Notes under the pieces: generated by a model
What the model was told of the DNA's origin: nothing
The model's database searches: none
The model's input: the letters and a program-made list of their open reading frames with translations, nothing else
Source of the DNA: Curtobacterium sp. VKM Ac-1395
GTDB taxonomy: Bacteria; Actinomycetota; Actinomycetes; Actinomycetales; Microbacteriaceae
Direction of reading: 5' to 3'
NCBI RefSeq assembly: GCF_015350975.1
Contig: NZ_JADKRX010000002.1
Coordinates: 718,004-782,003, forward strand
Length of the DNA: 64,000 nucleotides
Made by a program: the position numbers and the translations under genes
In this document: piece after piece, positions 7,118-14,802 of the stretch
How positions within the stretch are numbered: the stretch's first letter is position 1
Layout of the letters: each line of letters starts with the position of its first letter

Positions 7118-9520
7118 TCAGGCCGTGGGGTGGACGCTCCCCAGCAGCTCGACCAGGGCGGCGCGGAGCGGGTCGGGCAGGCCGACGGTCTCGAGCTCCG
7201 CGATCCGGTCCGCGCGCGGGGTGTCGCGGGCCAGCAGGGTCCACGCCTCGAGCTTCTCCGGGTTGCCGACCTGTGCGCGTTCCAGCACCTGGCGGACGGC
7301 GTCGCGGGCGTCGAGCCCGACCGTGGGCGTGCCGGCGAGCGTGACGGACGCCCCCGTGGCGGTGTCGGCCGTGACGTCGACCGAGAACCGGTCGTGCCCC
7401 TGGACGTCCACGTGCTGTCCGGGTGCCGGTGCCGCCAGGAACGTCACGCGCCAGTGCCGCGCCGTCGGGACGGCCGTGCGGTCGCCCTCGGCGGCGTCGA
7501 TGCGGAACGTCGCCGTGTCCGCGTCCCAGGACAGCCTCGTGGTGCAGGTCGAAGCGGGGTCGCCCTCCCGGTCCTCGACCAGGGTGAACGAGCCCGAGGT
7601 GCCGGGGGCGACGAGCACCTCGAACGAGGTCGGGTTGACGGTGGCGTCGACCTCGTCCCCGGCGGCCAGGGGCAGCACGCCACCGGCGCGGAGCAGCACT
7701 GGGACGCCGTCGAGCCCGCGGTGCAGGTCCACCCAGCGGTCACCGGCGTACGTCGTGCCGGTGAAGACGTCCGTCCAGCTGCCCGGCGGCAGCCAGGCCC
7801 GGGCGCGTCCGAGCAGTGTCGACGGGTCGCGCGGCTCGACGATCGGCGCGACGACGAGCTCGCTGCCGAAGGCATAGACGTTCGGCGCGCGGTACGCCTC
7901 GTCGCGGTGCGGCTCGAGGTGGTAGAGCGGCCGGACGAGCGGGGTGCCAGCAGCGGCGCGGTGGTTCATCGTGTGCAGGTACGGCACCAGGCGGTGGCGG
8001 AAGCGCAGGGCGTCGCCCATCGCCGCGCGTGCCTCGGCCGGGAACGCCCACGGCTCCTTGCGGATGAACGGGTTGTTCGCGGAGTGCAGCCGCATGATCG
8101 GCGAGAACACCCCGAACTGCACCCAGCGGGTCGCGAGCTCGTCGTCGCGGACGCCGCGGGTGTGCCCGCCGACGTCGTGGCTCCACCAGCCGTAGCCGAT
8201 GTTCGCGGCAGTCGCGGTGAACTCCGGCTGGAATGCGAGCGACGCCCACGACACCACGGCGTCGCCGGAGAACCCGACGGCGTAGCGGTGACTGCCCGGC
8301 CCGGCGTAGCGCGAGAACGTCATGCCCGCGCCGCCGTCGCGCGCGGAGTCCAGGTGGTGGAAGTGGTTCAACAGCCAGAGCGGGTCGACGCCGGGCAGGC
8401 TCGTCGTGCGGCCCTGCTGCCAGTCGATCCACCAGAAGTCGACGCCCTGCTCCTCGAGCGGACGGTGCAGCACGGCGAAGTACGCGCGGAGGAACGTCGG
8501 GTCGGTCGGGTCGAACGGGATCGGGGTCTCCGTCGCCGGGTCGATGCCCATCGCCTCGGCCATCGCGGGGTAGGCGTCCTCGAACGCCCGGACGCCGTCG
8601 GCGGGGTGCAGGTTCAGCGTCGTGCGCATCCCGCGGCGGTGCAGCTCCCCGAGGAACGCTGCCGGGTCCGGGATCAGCTCGGGCTCCCACGAGTACCCGG
8701 TCCAGCCGTTGCCGAAGCGCTCCGGCACGGAGTCCACGCGGTGCCAGTCCATGTCGATCACGGCGACGGAGAACGGCAGGGACTCCTCGGCGAACCGGTC
8801 CATCAGCGCCAGGTACTCGGTGTCCGAGTACGGGTGGTAGCGGCTCCACCAGTTGCCGAGCGCCCAGCGGGGGAGCAGCGACGGCGCCCCGGACAGGGCG
8901 TAGTACGCCTGGATGGCCGCGGTGTAGTCGCGCCCGTGGGCGAAGACCGTGACGTCCCGGCGGCCGGGCACGCGGGTGCCGATCCAGCCGTCGTCCTCGA
9001 ACAGGAACGACTCGGAGTCGTCGAGCACGGTGATGCCGTCGCGCGCCAGGAGTCCCTGCTCGAAGGGCATCCGACCGTCGACGTCGTCGAGGGTCCTGCC
9101 CGTGCCGCCGAGGTCCCGCGCGGGCTGTCCCCAGCGCCAGCGGTTCGCGTCGGGTCCGAACGTCTCGACGACGAAGCCGCCGGGGGAGAACGCCTGGCCG
9201 TCGTAGCGGAGCCGGGCCCGTGCCGTGGTGACCTCGACCCCGCTGCCGACGCGGACGACGGTGTGCTCGGGGACGGGCAGGTCGCGGCGGAGGGTGAAGG
9301 TCGAGGCGCGGTCCTCGAATCCGCCGTCCTCGCTCCACTCGACGCGGAACAGGCCGTCGCCGAGGACCGTCACACGCCAGTGCTCGCCCGTGGTCACCGC
9401 CGCCGGGTCCGCGCGCGGGGCGGAGCCGGGGAAGGGGCGGATGACGTCGGCGGTCGCCGTCGTCTGGTCGGTCGCGTCGGTCTGGCTGGCCGCGTCGGCC
9501 TGGGTCGTCTGGTCGGTCAT
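7118..9520 (-). CDS. GH31 family alpha-glycosidase
   Basis: An 800-residue protein. The N-terminus is a short T/D/Q/A-rich stretch, followed by the GH31 beta-sandwich, a TIM barrel and C-terminal beta domains. The nucleophile block reads WWIDWQQG (Asp at about residue 363) and the acid/base block GFSGDAVVSW (Asp at about 418), both diagnostic for GH31. No signal peptide, so it acts on imported sugar. It is the last gene of an operon: its ATG overlaps the upstream permease stop by one base (TGATG at 9518-9522). GH31 covers alpha-glucosidase, alpha-xylosidase, alpha-galactosidase and alpha-GalNAcase activities, and the WIDWQQG version does not settle which. In an N-glycan locus an enzyme for terminal alpha-glucose on immature high-mannose glycans is conceivable. 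Confidence 0.9.
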   Translation of the reverse strand: MTDQTTQADAASQTDATDQTTATADVIRPFPGSAPRADPAAVTTGEHWRVTVLGDGLFRVEWSEDGGFEDRASTFTLRRDLPVPEHTVVRVGSGVEVTTARARLRYDGQAFSPGGFVVETFGPDANRWRWGQPARDLGGTGRTLDDVDGRMPFEQGLLARDGITVLDDSESFLFEDDGWIGTRVPGRRDVTVFAHGRDYTAAIQAYYALSGAPSLLPRWALGNWWSRYHPYSDTEYLALMDRFAEESLPFSVAVIDMDWHRVDSVPERFGNGWTGYSWEPELIPDPAAFLGELHRRGMRTTLNLHPADGVRAFEDAYPAMAEAMGIDPATETPIPFDPTDPTFLRAYFAVLHRPLEEQGVDFWWIDWQQGRTTSLPGVDPLWLLNHFHHLDSARDGGAGMTFSRYAGPGSHRYAVGFSGDAVVSWASLAFQPEFTATAANIGYGWWSHDVGGHTRGVRDDELATRWVQFGVFSPIMRLHSANNPFIRKEPWAFPAEARAAMGDALRFRHRLVPYLHTMNHRAAAGTPLVRPLYHLEPHRDEAYRAPNVYAFGSELVVAPIVEPRDPSTLLGRARAWLPPGSWTDVFTGTTYAGDRWVDLHRGLDGVPVLLRAGGVLPLAAGDEVDATVNPTSFEVLVAPGTSGSFTLVEDREGDPASTCTTRLSWDADTATFRIDAAEGDRTAVPTARHWRVTFLAAPAPGQHVDVQGHDRFSVDVTADTATGASVTLAGTPTVGLDARDAVRQVLERAQVGNPEKLEAWTLLARDTPRADRIAELETVGLPDPLRAALVELLGSVHPTA

Positions 9521-10428
9521 CAGTTCTTCACCGCTCCCTGGGTCACGCCGCTGATCACCCAGCGCTGGGCGAACAGGTAGACGATGATCGTCGGCGCCAT
9601 CGCCATCAGGTACGAGGCGAAGGCGACGTTGTAGTTCGTGCCGAACTTGCTCTGGAAGATGTTCTGCACCACCGGCAGCGTCTGCAGGGTCGGGTCAGCG
9701 GTGATGAGCGACGGCAGCATGAAGTCGTTCCAGGACGCCAGGAACGCGAAGATGCCGACCGTGGCGTTCATCGGCGCGAGCAGCGGCAGGATGATCTGCC
9801 AGAAGATCTGCCACGTGCTCGCCCCGTCGATGCGGGCGCTCTCCTCGAGCTCGACCGGGATCGACCTGAGGTAGGCCGAGTACAGCAGCACCGAGAACGA
9901 CAGCTGGAACATGGCGTGCAGGATGCCGACGCCGAACGGGTTGTCGAGCCCGATCTCGGCCGTCAGCTTGATCTGCGGGAGCGCGATCACCGGGAACGGC
10001 AGGAACATCGCGGCGAGCAGGTAGACGAACGACCAGCGGAAGAAGCGTCGGTGCCAGTTCCGGACGATCGCGTAGGACGCGAACGAGCTGAGCAGCAGGG
10101 TGGCCACCACGGTCAGTGCCGCGACCCCGAGCGAGACCGAGAACGACACGGGGAAGCGGGTGAGCTGCCACGCCTCGGCGAAGCTCGCCGGGTTGAACGG
10201 GTTCGGCAGGGACAGCGCGTTGCCGTCGACGGACTGCGCGCTCGTCTTGAACGCCATGGCGACCGTCACGAAGAGCGGGACGAGTACCGTCAAGGAGGCG
10301 ATGGCCAGGACCGTGGTCAGGACCCAGTTGGTCCCGCCCAGGCGTCCGCGGCGCCGACGCGGTGGCTGGTCGGGTCCGGACGTCGTCGATGGGCGCTGGG
10401 CTGGGGTGCGGGTGTCGAGGGCGGTCAT
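9520..10428 (-). CDS. ABC sugar permease, MalG/CUT1 type
   Basis: A 302-residue inner-membrane permease. The start is ATG 10428, overlapping the upstream permease stop by ATGA; a longer upstream frame is shadow. A basic N-terminus (PPRRRRGRLGGT) precedes six predicted transmembrane helices. The ATPase-contact EAA loop reads ELEESARIDGASTWQIFWQIILPLL, and the C-terminal GVTQGAVK is typical of MalG-type subunits. With the preceding MalF-type permease and binding protein it forms a CUT1 oligosaccharide importer. No ATPase is encoded in the operon; actinobacterial CUT1 systems usually borrow a shared MsiK-like ATPase. Confidence 0.92.
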   Translation of the reverse strand: MTALDTRTPAQRPSTTSGPDQPPRRRRGRLGGTNWVLTTVLAIASLTVLVPLFVTVAMAFKTSAQSVDGNALSLPNPFNPASFAEAWQLTRFPVSFSVSLGVAALTVVATLLLSSFASYAIVRNWHRRFFRWSFVYLLAAMFLPFPVIALPQIKLTAEIGLDNPFGVGILHAMFQLSFSVLLYSAYLRSIPVELEESARIDGASTWQIFWQIILPLLAPMNATVGIFAFLASWNDFMLPSLITADPTLQTLPVVQNIFQSKFGTNYNVAFASYLMAMAPTIIVYLFAQRWVISGVTQGAVKN

Positions 10429-11381
10429 GCGAGTCGCAGGTTCCTTCCGCGGGTCGCCGCGAGCTGCAGCACGGAGATGAGGACGGTGATGATGAAGAAG
10501 ACGGTCGCGTTGGCCATCTGGTAGGCGTAGTCGCCACCGGTGAAGCCGCTGAAGATCGTCATCGCGACGCTGCTGGTCGCGGTGCCGGGGCCACCGCCGG
10601 TCAGGCCGACGATGACGTCGTACGCCCCGAGGTAGCCCTTCACGCCGAGCACCGTGTTGATGACGATGAACCCGCTGATGAGCGGCAGGGTGATCGAGCG
10701 CAGCTGCTTCCACGCGCCGGCGCCGTCGAGGGCGCTGGCCTCGTACAGGTCCGTCGGGATCGAGGTGAGGCCGGCCGTGTAGACCAGGAGCGCCCCGGGC
10801 ACGGTCTGCCAGGCGGAGACGATCACGATCGAGACCCAGGCGAGGTTCGGGTCACCGAGGATGCTCTGCTCGAGCGGTGCGAACCCGACCGAGGTCGCCA
10901 GGGCCGGCAGCGTGTTCGAGAACAGGTAGTTGAAGACGTAGGCGACGATGATGCCGGACACGACCATCGGGATGACGAACACCGAGCGGAGCCCGGCGGC
11001 GAACTTCACGCGCTTGGTGAGCGCGATGGCCAGCGAGAGCGCGATCACCTGCGTGACGATGACCGTCACGACGGCGAACCCGAGCGTGAACCCGTACGAG
11101 CCGAGGATCGACGGGTCGGACACCAGGGCGCGGTAGTTCTCCAGCCCCAGGAACTTCCACCGACCGAAGCCGAGGTAGTCCGTGAAGCTGTAGAAGATGC
11201 CGACGCATGCCGGTGCCACGACGAACGCCGTGAAGAGCACGAGCGTGGGGATGATGAACGCGTAGTACATGCGCTCGGTGCGGCGCATGGATCCGACGCG
11301 GTGGTGCACGCGCGTGGCCGCGGTGGCGGGGCCGGGCACGGGCTGGTCCGTGTCGGGGGACAGCGGGGTCTGCATGGTCAT
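10425..11381 (-). CDS. ABC sugar permease, MalF/CUT1 type
   Basis: A 318-residue membrane permease. ATG 11381 is preceded by AGGAG at good spacing. After a hydrophilic N-terminus (RVHHRVGSMRRTERMYY) there are six predicted transmembrane helices. The EAA motif is LYEASALDGAGAWKQLRSITLPLI, which contacts the ATPase. It lies 32 nt after the binding-protein gene and overlaps the next permease by 4 nt, so both subunits are translationally coupled. It forms the channel of the CUT1 importer with its partner. Confidence 0.92.
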   Translation of the reverse strand: MTMQTPLSPDTDQPVPGPATAATRVHHRVGSMRRTERMYYAFIIPTLVLFTAFVVAPACVGIFYSFTDYLGFGRWKFLGLENYRALVSDPSILGSYGFTLGFAVVTVIVTQVIALSLAIALTKRVKFAAGLRSVFVIPMVVSGIIVAYVFNYLFSNTLPALATSVGFAPLEQSILGDPNLAWVSIVIVSAWQTVPGALLVYTAGLTSIPTDLYEASALDGAGAWKQLRSITLPLISGFIVINTVLGVKGYLGAYDVIVGLTGGGPGTATSSVAMTIFSGFTGGDYAYQMANATVFFIITVLISVLQLAATRGRNLRLA

Positions 11382-11413
11382 GAGGGCTCCTGGGGGTCTC
11401 GGTCGCTGCCGGG

Positions 11414-12724
11414 TCAGACAGTGGCGGACCGGCCGGCGAGGCGTCGCCAGTCATCGTCGAGCCGCTGCAGCATCGAGGTGAAGTCACCGCTCCGGATCGC
11501 CGACTGCAGGTAGTTGCCGAGGGGGATCGAGGTCGGGATGAAGGTGCCGGCGCCCTGGTAGAACGCGGCGTCGTCGACGTAGCGCTGCAGGCCGGCGAGT
11601 CGCTCGTCGGACTGCGGCGGGGCGTCCTTGGTCGTCGAGTAGGCCAGGTTGTCGCGGTTGTAGGCGTCGAGCACCTCGGGCTGCATGAGGAACTCGACGA
11701 GCTCCTCCGCCCGCTCGACGTTGGCGCTCGCCGTCGGGATCCACAGGCCGAGGTCGATGTTCACGCGCGCCTTGCGGTCGGCGGGGTCGTTCGTCACGGG
11801 GAGCGCGAACGTCCCGACCTCGAGCTTGTCGTCGATCAGTGCGATCTGTCCGAGCGCCCATGGCCCCTGCAGGTACATGGCCGCCTTGCCCTGCCCGAAC
11901 GCCAGGTTGCCGTCGGCGTAGGACCGGGTCGCGTGGTCCGGGTTGAAGAACGTCGAGATGCGCTTCGCGCGCTCCATCGGCACCGCGAGGGTCTTCTCGA
12001 ACGACACCTCGGAGTCGGGGCCGACGTCGGCGCCGATCGTCTTCATCTTCCGGAAGAAGGCGCCGGGCTCGACGAGGCTGCCGACCGAGTAGTCGAAGAG
12101 CCCTTGCCAGAGGGTCCACGTGTCGCGGTCGGTGGCGTAGATCGGGGTGATGCCGTCCTTCTGCAGGGCGGTGCACACGTCGACGAACTCGTTCCACGTC
12201 GTGGGGACGGGCAGGTCGTGCTCGGCGAAGATCCGCTTGTTGTAGATCACGCCGGCAGCCGCGAGCGAGTACGGCAGCACGCTCGTCTGGCCCTGGTAGG
12301 TGGCGTACTGCTGGCCGAGGGTCACGATGCTCGGGCGGATGCGGTCGGCCGACGGCAGGGCGCTGAGGTCCCGCAGCACGCCGCGCTCGACGTAGCGGGC
12401 GAGCTCGAGGTTGTCGTTGAAGCAGCCCACGTCCGACGGCTGCCCGCGCACGAACTGCGGGGCGATCGCCGTGGTGCTGTCGTGGACGACCCGGACGCCG
12501 GTGTTCTCGCGCTCGAAGCGGCGGAGGAGCTTGTCGAAGTAGGCGATGACCTCCTGCTTCTGCTCGTAGAAGCGGATCGTCGTCGCGCCGCCCGAGGCTG
12601 CTCCGCCGGGGGCCGCGCAGCCGGCGAGTGCCATCGTGCCGAGGGCGATGCCGCCCGCTGCGCTCGTGAGGAACCCGCGTCGACTGAGTGCGGTTCCGAT
12701 GGTGCCTGTCCTGCTGCCGGCCAT
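11414..12724 (-). CDS. CUT1 sugar-binding lipoprotein with a Tat-type signal
   Basis: The start chosen is ATG 12724, preceded by AGGGAG; the frame runs further upstream but would pass through the operator and promoter. The product has 436 residues. Its signal contains SRRGFL (twin-arginine motif) followed by a hydrophobic stretch and a lipobox ending LAGC, so it is predicted to be exported folded and lipid-anchored. The mature part is a family 1 solute-binding protein (TTIRFYEQKQEVIAYFDKLLRRFERENTGVRVVHDS; AMYLQGPWALGQI). It delivers an oligosaccharide to the two permeases encoded downstream and is the first gene of the binding protein-permease-permease-GH31 operon under the second LacI operator. 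The ligand is unknown; a Man(n)GlcNAc released by the Endo H-like enzyme is the favoured guess. Confidence 0.9.
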   Translation of the reverse strand: MAGSRTGTIGTALSRRGFLTSAAGGIALGTMALAGCAAPGGAASGGATTIRFYEQKQEVIAYFDKLLRRFERENTGVRVVHDSTTAIAPQFVRGQPSDVGCFNDNLELARYVERGVLRDLSALPSADRIRPSIVTLGQQYATYQGQTSVLPYSLAAAGVIYNKRIFAEHDLPVPTTWNEFVDVCTALQKDGITPIYATDRDTWTLWQGLFDYSVGSLVEPGAFFRKMKTIGADVGPDSEVSFEKTLAVPMERAKRISTFFNPDHATRSYADGNLAFGQGKAAMYLQGPWALGQIALIDDKLEVGTFALPVTNDPADRKARVNIDLGLWIPTASANVERAEELVEFLMQPEVLDAYNRDNLAYSTTKDAPPQSDERLAGLQRYVDDAAFYQGAGTFIPTSIPLGNYLQSAIRSGDFTSMLQRLDDDWRRLAGRSATV

Positions 12725-12761
12725 TGCTGCTCCCTCTGGCGCTCCGTCGCGCTGGACCATC

Positions 12762-12777
12762 TTTACAGCGCTGTAAA
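12762..12777. promoter_or_regulatory. LacI-family operator, copy 2, in the importer-operon promoter
   Basis: TTTACAGCGCTGTAAA is identical to the core of the operator at 5920-5937. On the minus strand it sits between TTGACA (plus-strand 12783-12788) and a TAAAGA-like -10, so it should repress the binding protein/permease/GH31 operon. Finding the identical 16-bp palindrome at both promoters ties the two transcription units into one regulon. Confidence 0.85.
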
Positions 12778-12860
12778 CGCATGTCAACGATGTAATCCGG
12801 GAGGGTGTGCACGGTGCGCTCACGAGTCGGGCCGGGTCGGGCCGGGTGGGCGTGGCGAGC

Positions 12861-12970
12861 GGTCACGACACCCCGCTCAGGTCCACCGACGGGTCACGGA
12901 CCGTCGGTCGGGGCGTCGCGGCGCGACGACCTCCGACCCCTCGGCGGCACGCACTCGGGGTGTCGTGACC
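12861..12970. repeat. 110-bp dispersed repeat with 15-bp terminal inverted repeats, copy A
   Basis: GGTCACGACACCCCG at 12861-12875 is the exact reverse complement of the last 15 bp (12956-12970). A second 110-bp element with nearly the same ends and a similar right half lies at 19908-20017. No gene is inside. The 12725-13149 interval otherwise holds only the operator, promoter and two hairpins. Confidence 0.75.
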
Positions 12971-12990
12971 ACTCGGCTGGCCGGCACGGG

Positions 12991-13036
12991 CCGGACTGGA
13001 GGCACGGTGCGGGGCGGCACCGCGCCTCCAGTCCGG
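12991..13036. repeat. Perfect 13-bp-arm hairpin (GGAGGC family)
   Basis: CCGGACTGGAGGC at 12991-13003 is mirrored exactly at 13024-13036, with an inner CGGTGC/GCACCG pair. It resembles the hairpins at 18105, 31684 and 50714 and may act as a terminator on the minus strand for the DUF3566 gene. Confidence 0.65.
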
Positions 13037-13065
13037 CGGGTGCGCGCGTGATGGGCTCGCTCCGC

Positions 13066-13122
13066 CGAGGGAGCAGGGATCGTCGGGTGCGGTCAGGCGA
13101 CCCGACGATTCCTGCTCCCTCG
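13066..13122. terminator. Long hairpin downstream of the DUF3566 gene
   Basis: The 23-bp arm 13066-13088 (starting CGAGGGAGCAGGG) pairs with 13100-13122 (ending CTGCTCCCTCG) with one mismatch and an 11-nt loop. It lies 28 nt past the stop of the minus-strand DUF3566 gene and is the likely terminator. Confidence 0.65.
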
Positions 13123-13149
13123 ATGAGGTTCGACCGTCGCGGCGTCGGG

Positions 13150-13557
13150 TCAGTCGTTGGCGAAGCCGACGTTCAGACCGCCGGTGACGAGCACGCTGAG
13201 GTTGTAGAGGATGCTCACCACGGCGCCGAGCACCGTCCCGACGACCACGTCGAGGATGCCGAGGACGCTCGCGAACCCGAGCACCTGGCCCAGCGAGACC
13301 TCGTCTTCGATGGAGTAGGCCTTCTGCTGCAGGACGTCCCGCAGCAGGGTGTCGACCCGGTCGAAGACACCGGTCTGGTCGAGCACCGCCCAGACCACGG
13401 CCACGGCGACGACGAGCACGATCGCCCCGGCCAGGCTGACGAGGAACGACAGCTTCACCACGGACCAGAAGTCGAGGTGCACCAGCCGGAGCCGGACCTG
13501 GCGGGTGCTGACGGGCTGTTTCGTCTTCTGCTGGAGCTTCTCGGCGACAGTGGTCAT
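13150..13557 (-). CDS. DUF3566 membrane protein
   Basis: A 135-residue protein from ATG 13557 (an ATG at 13572 is possible). The N-terminal RQVRLRLVHLDFWSVVKLSFLVSLAGAIVLVVAVAVVWAVL and a second hydrophobic segment near the C-terminus (VLGFASVLGILDVVVGTVLGAVVSILYNLSVLVTGG) give two transmembrane helices. This is the DUF3566 pattern, common in actinobacteria, where the gene is often found next to gyrA; here it stands alone. The function is unknown. The spacer segment TGVFDRVDTLLRDVLQ lies between the two helices. The gene is flanked by long hairpins and repeats. Confidence 0.8.
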   Translation of the reverse strand: MTTVAEKLQQKTKQPVSTRQVRLRLVHLDFWSVVKLSFLVSLAGAIVLVVAVAVVWAVLDQTGVFDRVDTLLRDVLQQKAYSIEDEVSLGQVLGFASVLGILDVVVGTVLGAVVSILYNLSVLVTGGLNVGFAND

Positions 13558-13769
13558 GGCTCGACTCGTCATCTCCGGCCTCGGCGGGCGCGGGGTCGGG
13601 GAACGGGGTTCCAGTCTGGGAAGGGACCGGGCCCAGTCGCATCGGTCGCGCGACGGACACGCTTCACCGCTGCGGATGACGTGTGGTGTCTGCCGGAGGT
13701 TCGGCAGCCGTCGCCGGGCCGTCTGCCGGAGGTGCGGCAGCCGTCGCCGGGCTGCCGCACCTCGGCGGG

Positions 13770-14594
13770 TCAGGCGCGGAGCCAGGCCAGGATGTCGGCG
13801 TTGATCGTGTCGGCCTCGGTCGTCGGCATGCCGTGCGGGAAGCCGGGGTAGGCCTTCAGGGTGCCGTTCTGCACGAGCTCGGCCGAGAGCGGGCCGGCGT
13901 CGGCGAAGGGCACGATCTGATCGTCCTCGCCGTGCATGACGAGGGTGGGCACGCTGATCTTCTTGAGGTCCTCGGTGAAGTCGGTCTGCGAGAACGCGAC
14001 GATGCCGTCGTAGTGGGCCTTCGCGCCGCCCATCATCCCCTGGCGCCACCAGTTCTCGATGATCGCCTCCGAGGCCTCGACGCCCGGGCGGTTGTAGCCG
14101 TAGAACGGGCCGGAGGGCAGGGCGCGGTAGAAGTTCGACCTGTTCGCGGCGAGCTGCGCCTGCAGGTCGTCGAAGACGCTCTTGGGCAGGCCGCCGGGGT
14201 TGGCGTCGGTCTGCACCATGATCGGCGGCACGGCGCTGATCAGGACCGCTCGGGCGACTCGCTCCTCGCCGTACTGCGCGATATAGTGGGCGACCTCGCC
14301 TCCGCCGGTCGAGTGCCCGATGTGGATGGCGTCGTGCAGGTCGAGGTGTTCCGTCAGCGCCGCGAGGTCGGCGGCGTAGTGGTCCATGTCGTGCCCGTCC
14401 GACGTCTGGCTCGAGCGGCCGTGCCCGCGTCGGTCGTGCGCGATGACGCGGTACCCCTGGGCCAGGAAGAACAGCATCTGGGTGTCCCAGTCGTCGGCGG
14501 ACAGTGGCCAGCCGTGGCTGAACACGACGGGCTGACCCGAGCCCCAGTCCTTGAAGAAGATGTCGGTGCCGTCGGTCGTGGTGATCGTGCCCAT
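13770..14594 (-). CDS. Alpha/beta hydrolase, non-haem chloroperoxidase-like
   Basis: A 274-residue cytoplasmic enzyme. The start is ATG 14594 with AAAGGAG upstream; the longer frame is not used. It has the oxyanion HGW segment ([17 protein letters not shown]), the nucleophile elbow GHSTGGG, an Asp in [12 protein letters not shown] and a C-terminal His in PGFPHGM, completing the catalytic triad. This is the pattern of cofactor-free haloperoxidase/esterase proteins. It is divergent from the xylanase gene, and a distant relative is at 26035-26874. It could be an esterase that removes acyl groups from plant polymers, but the substrate is not shown by sequence. Confidence 0.87.
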   Translation of the reverse strand: MGTITTTDGTDIFFKDWGSGQPVVFSHGWPLSADDWDTQMLFFLAQGYRVIAHDRRGHGRSSQTSDGHDMDHYAADLAALTEHLDLHDAIHIGHSTGGGEVAHYIAQYGEERVARAVLISAVPPIMVQTDANPGGLPKSVFDDLQAQLAANRSNFYRALPSGPFYGYNRPGVEASEAIIENWWRQGMMGGAKAHYDGIVAFSQTDFTEDLKKISVPTLVMHGEDDQIVPFADAGPLSAELVQNGTLKAYPGFPHGMPTTEADTINADILAWLRA

Positions 14595-14718
14595 GAGAGC
14601 TCCTTTGTGTGCGACGCCGCCAGCACTGGCGGCTCCGGGTGGGAGGAGGCCTGGCGACGGTGGCTGCTCGCCGGGTCCGGTCTCAGTGTGGCGAACCTCG
14701 GGGCCGTCGACGGGAAAG

Positions 14719-14770
14719 TTGACACATTGTTCACGAACGGGCAGCCCGGTGCTATGTTGGCGCGCACAAC
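14719..14770 (+). promoter_or_regulatory. Candidate promoter/operator region of the xylanase gene
   Basis: TTGACA at 14719-14724, the inverted half-sites GTTC-AC-GAAC, a TATGTT hexamer at 14753-14758, and the imperfect palindrome TGTTGGCGCGCACAACA lie within 100 bp of the xylanase start. The TTGACA is too far from TATGTT for a single promoter; TTCACG at 14730-14735 has the right 17-bp spacing. Regulation by a repressor binding the TGTTG...CAACA dyad is suggested only. Confidence 0.4.
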
Positions 14771-14802
14771 AAAACCCGGACGACGACGTCGGAGGACGCG
14801 CG

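Noticed and set aside
7130..9580. 816-codon open frame antisense to the GH31 gene
   Set aside because: GC-bias shadow of a well-supported GH31 enzyme.
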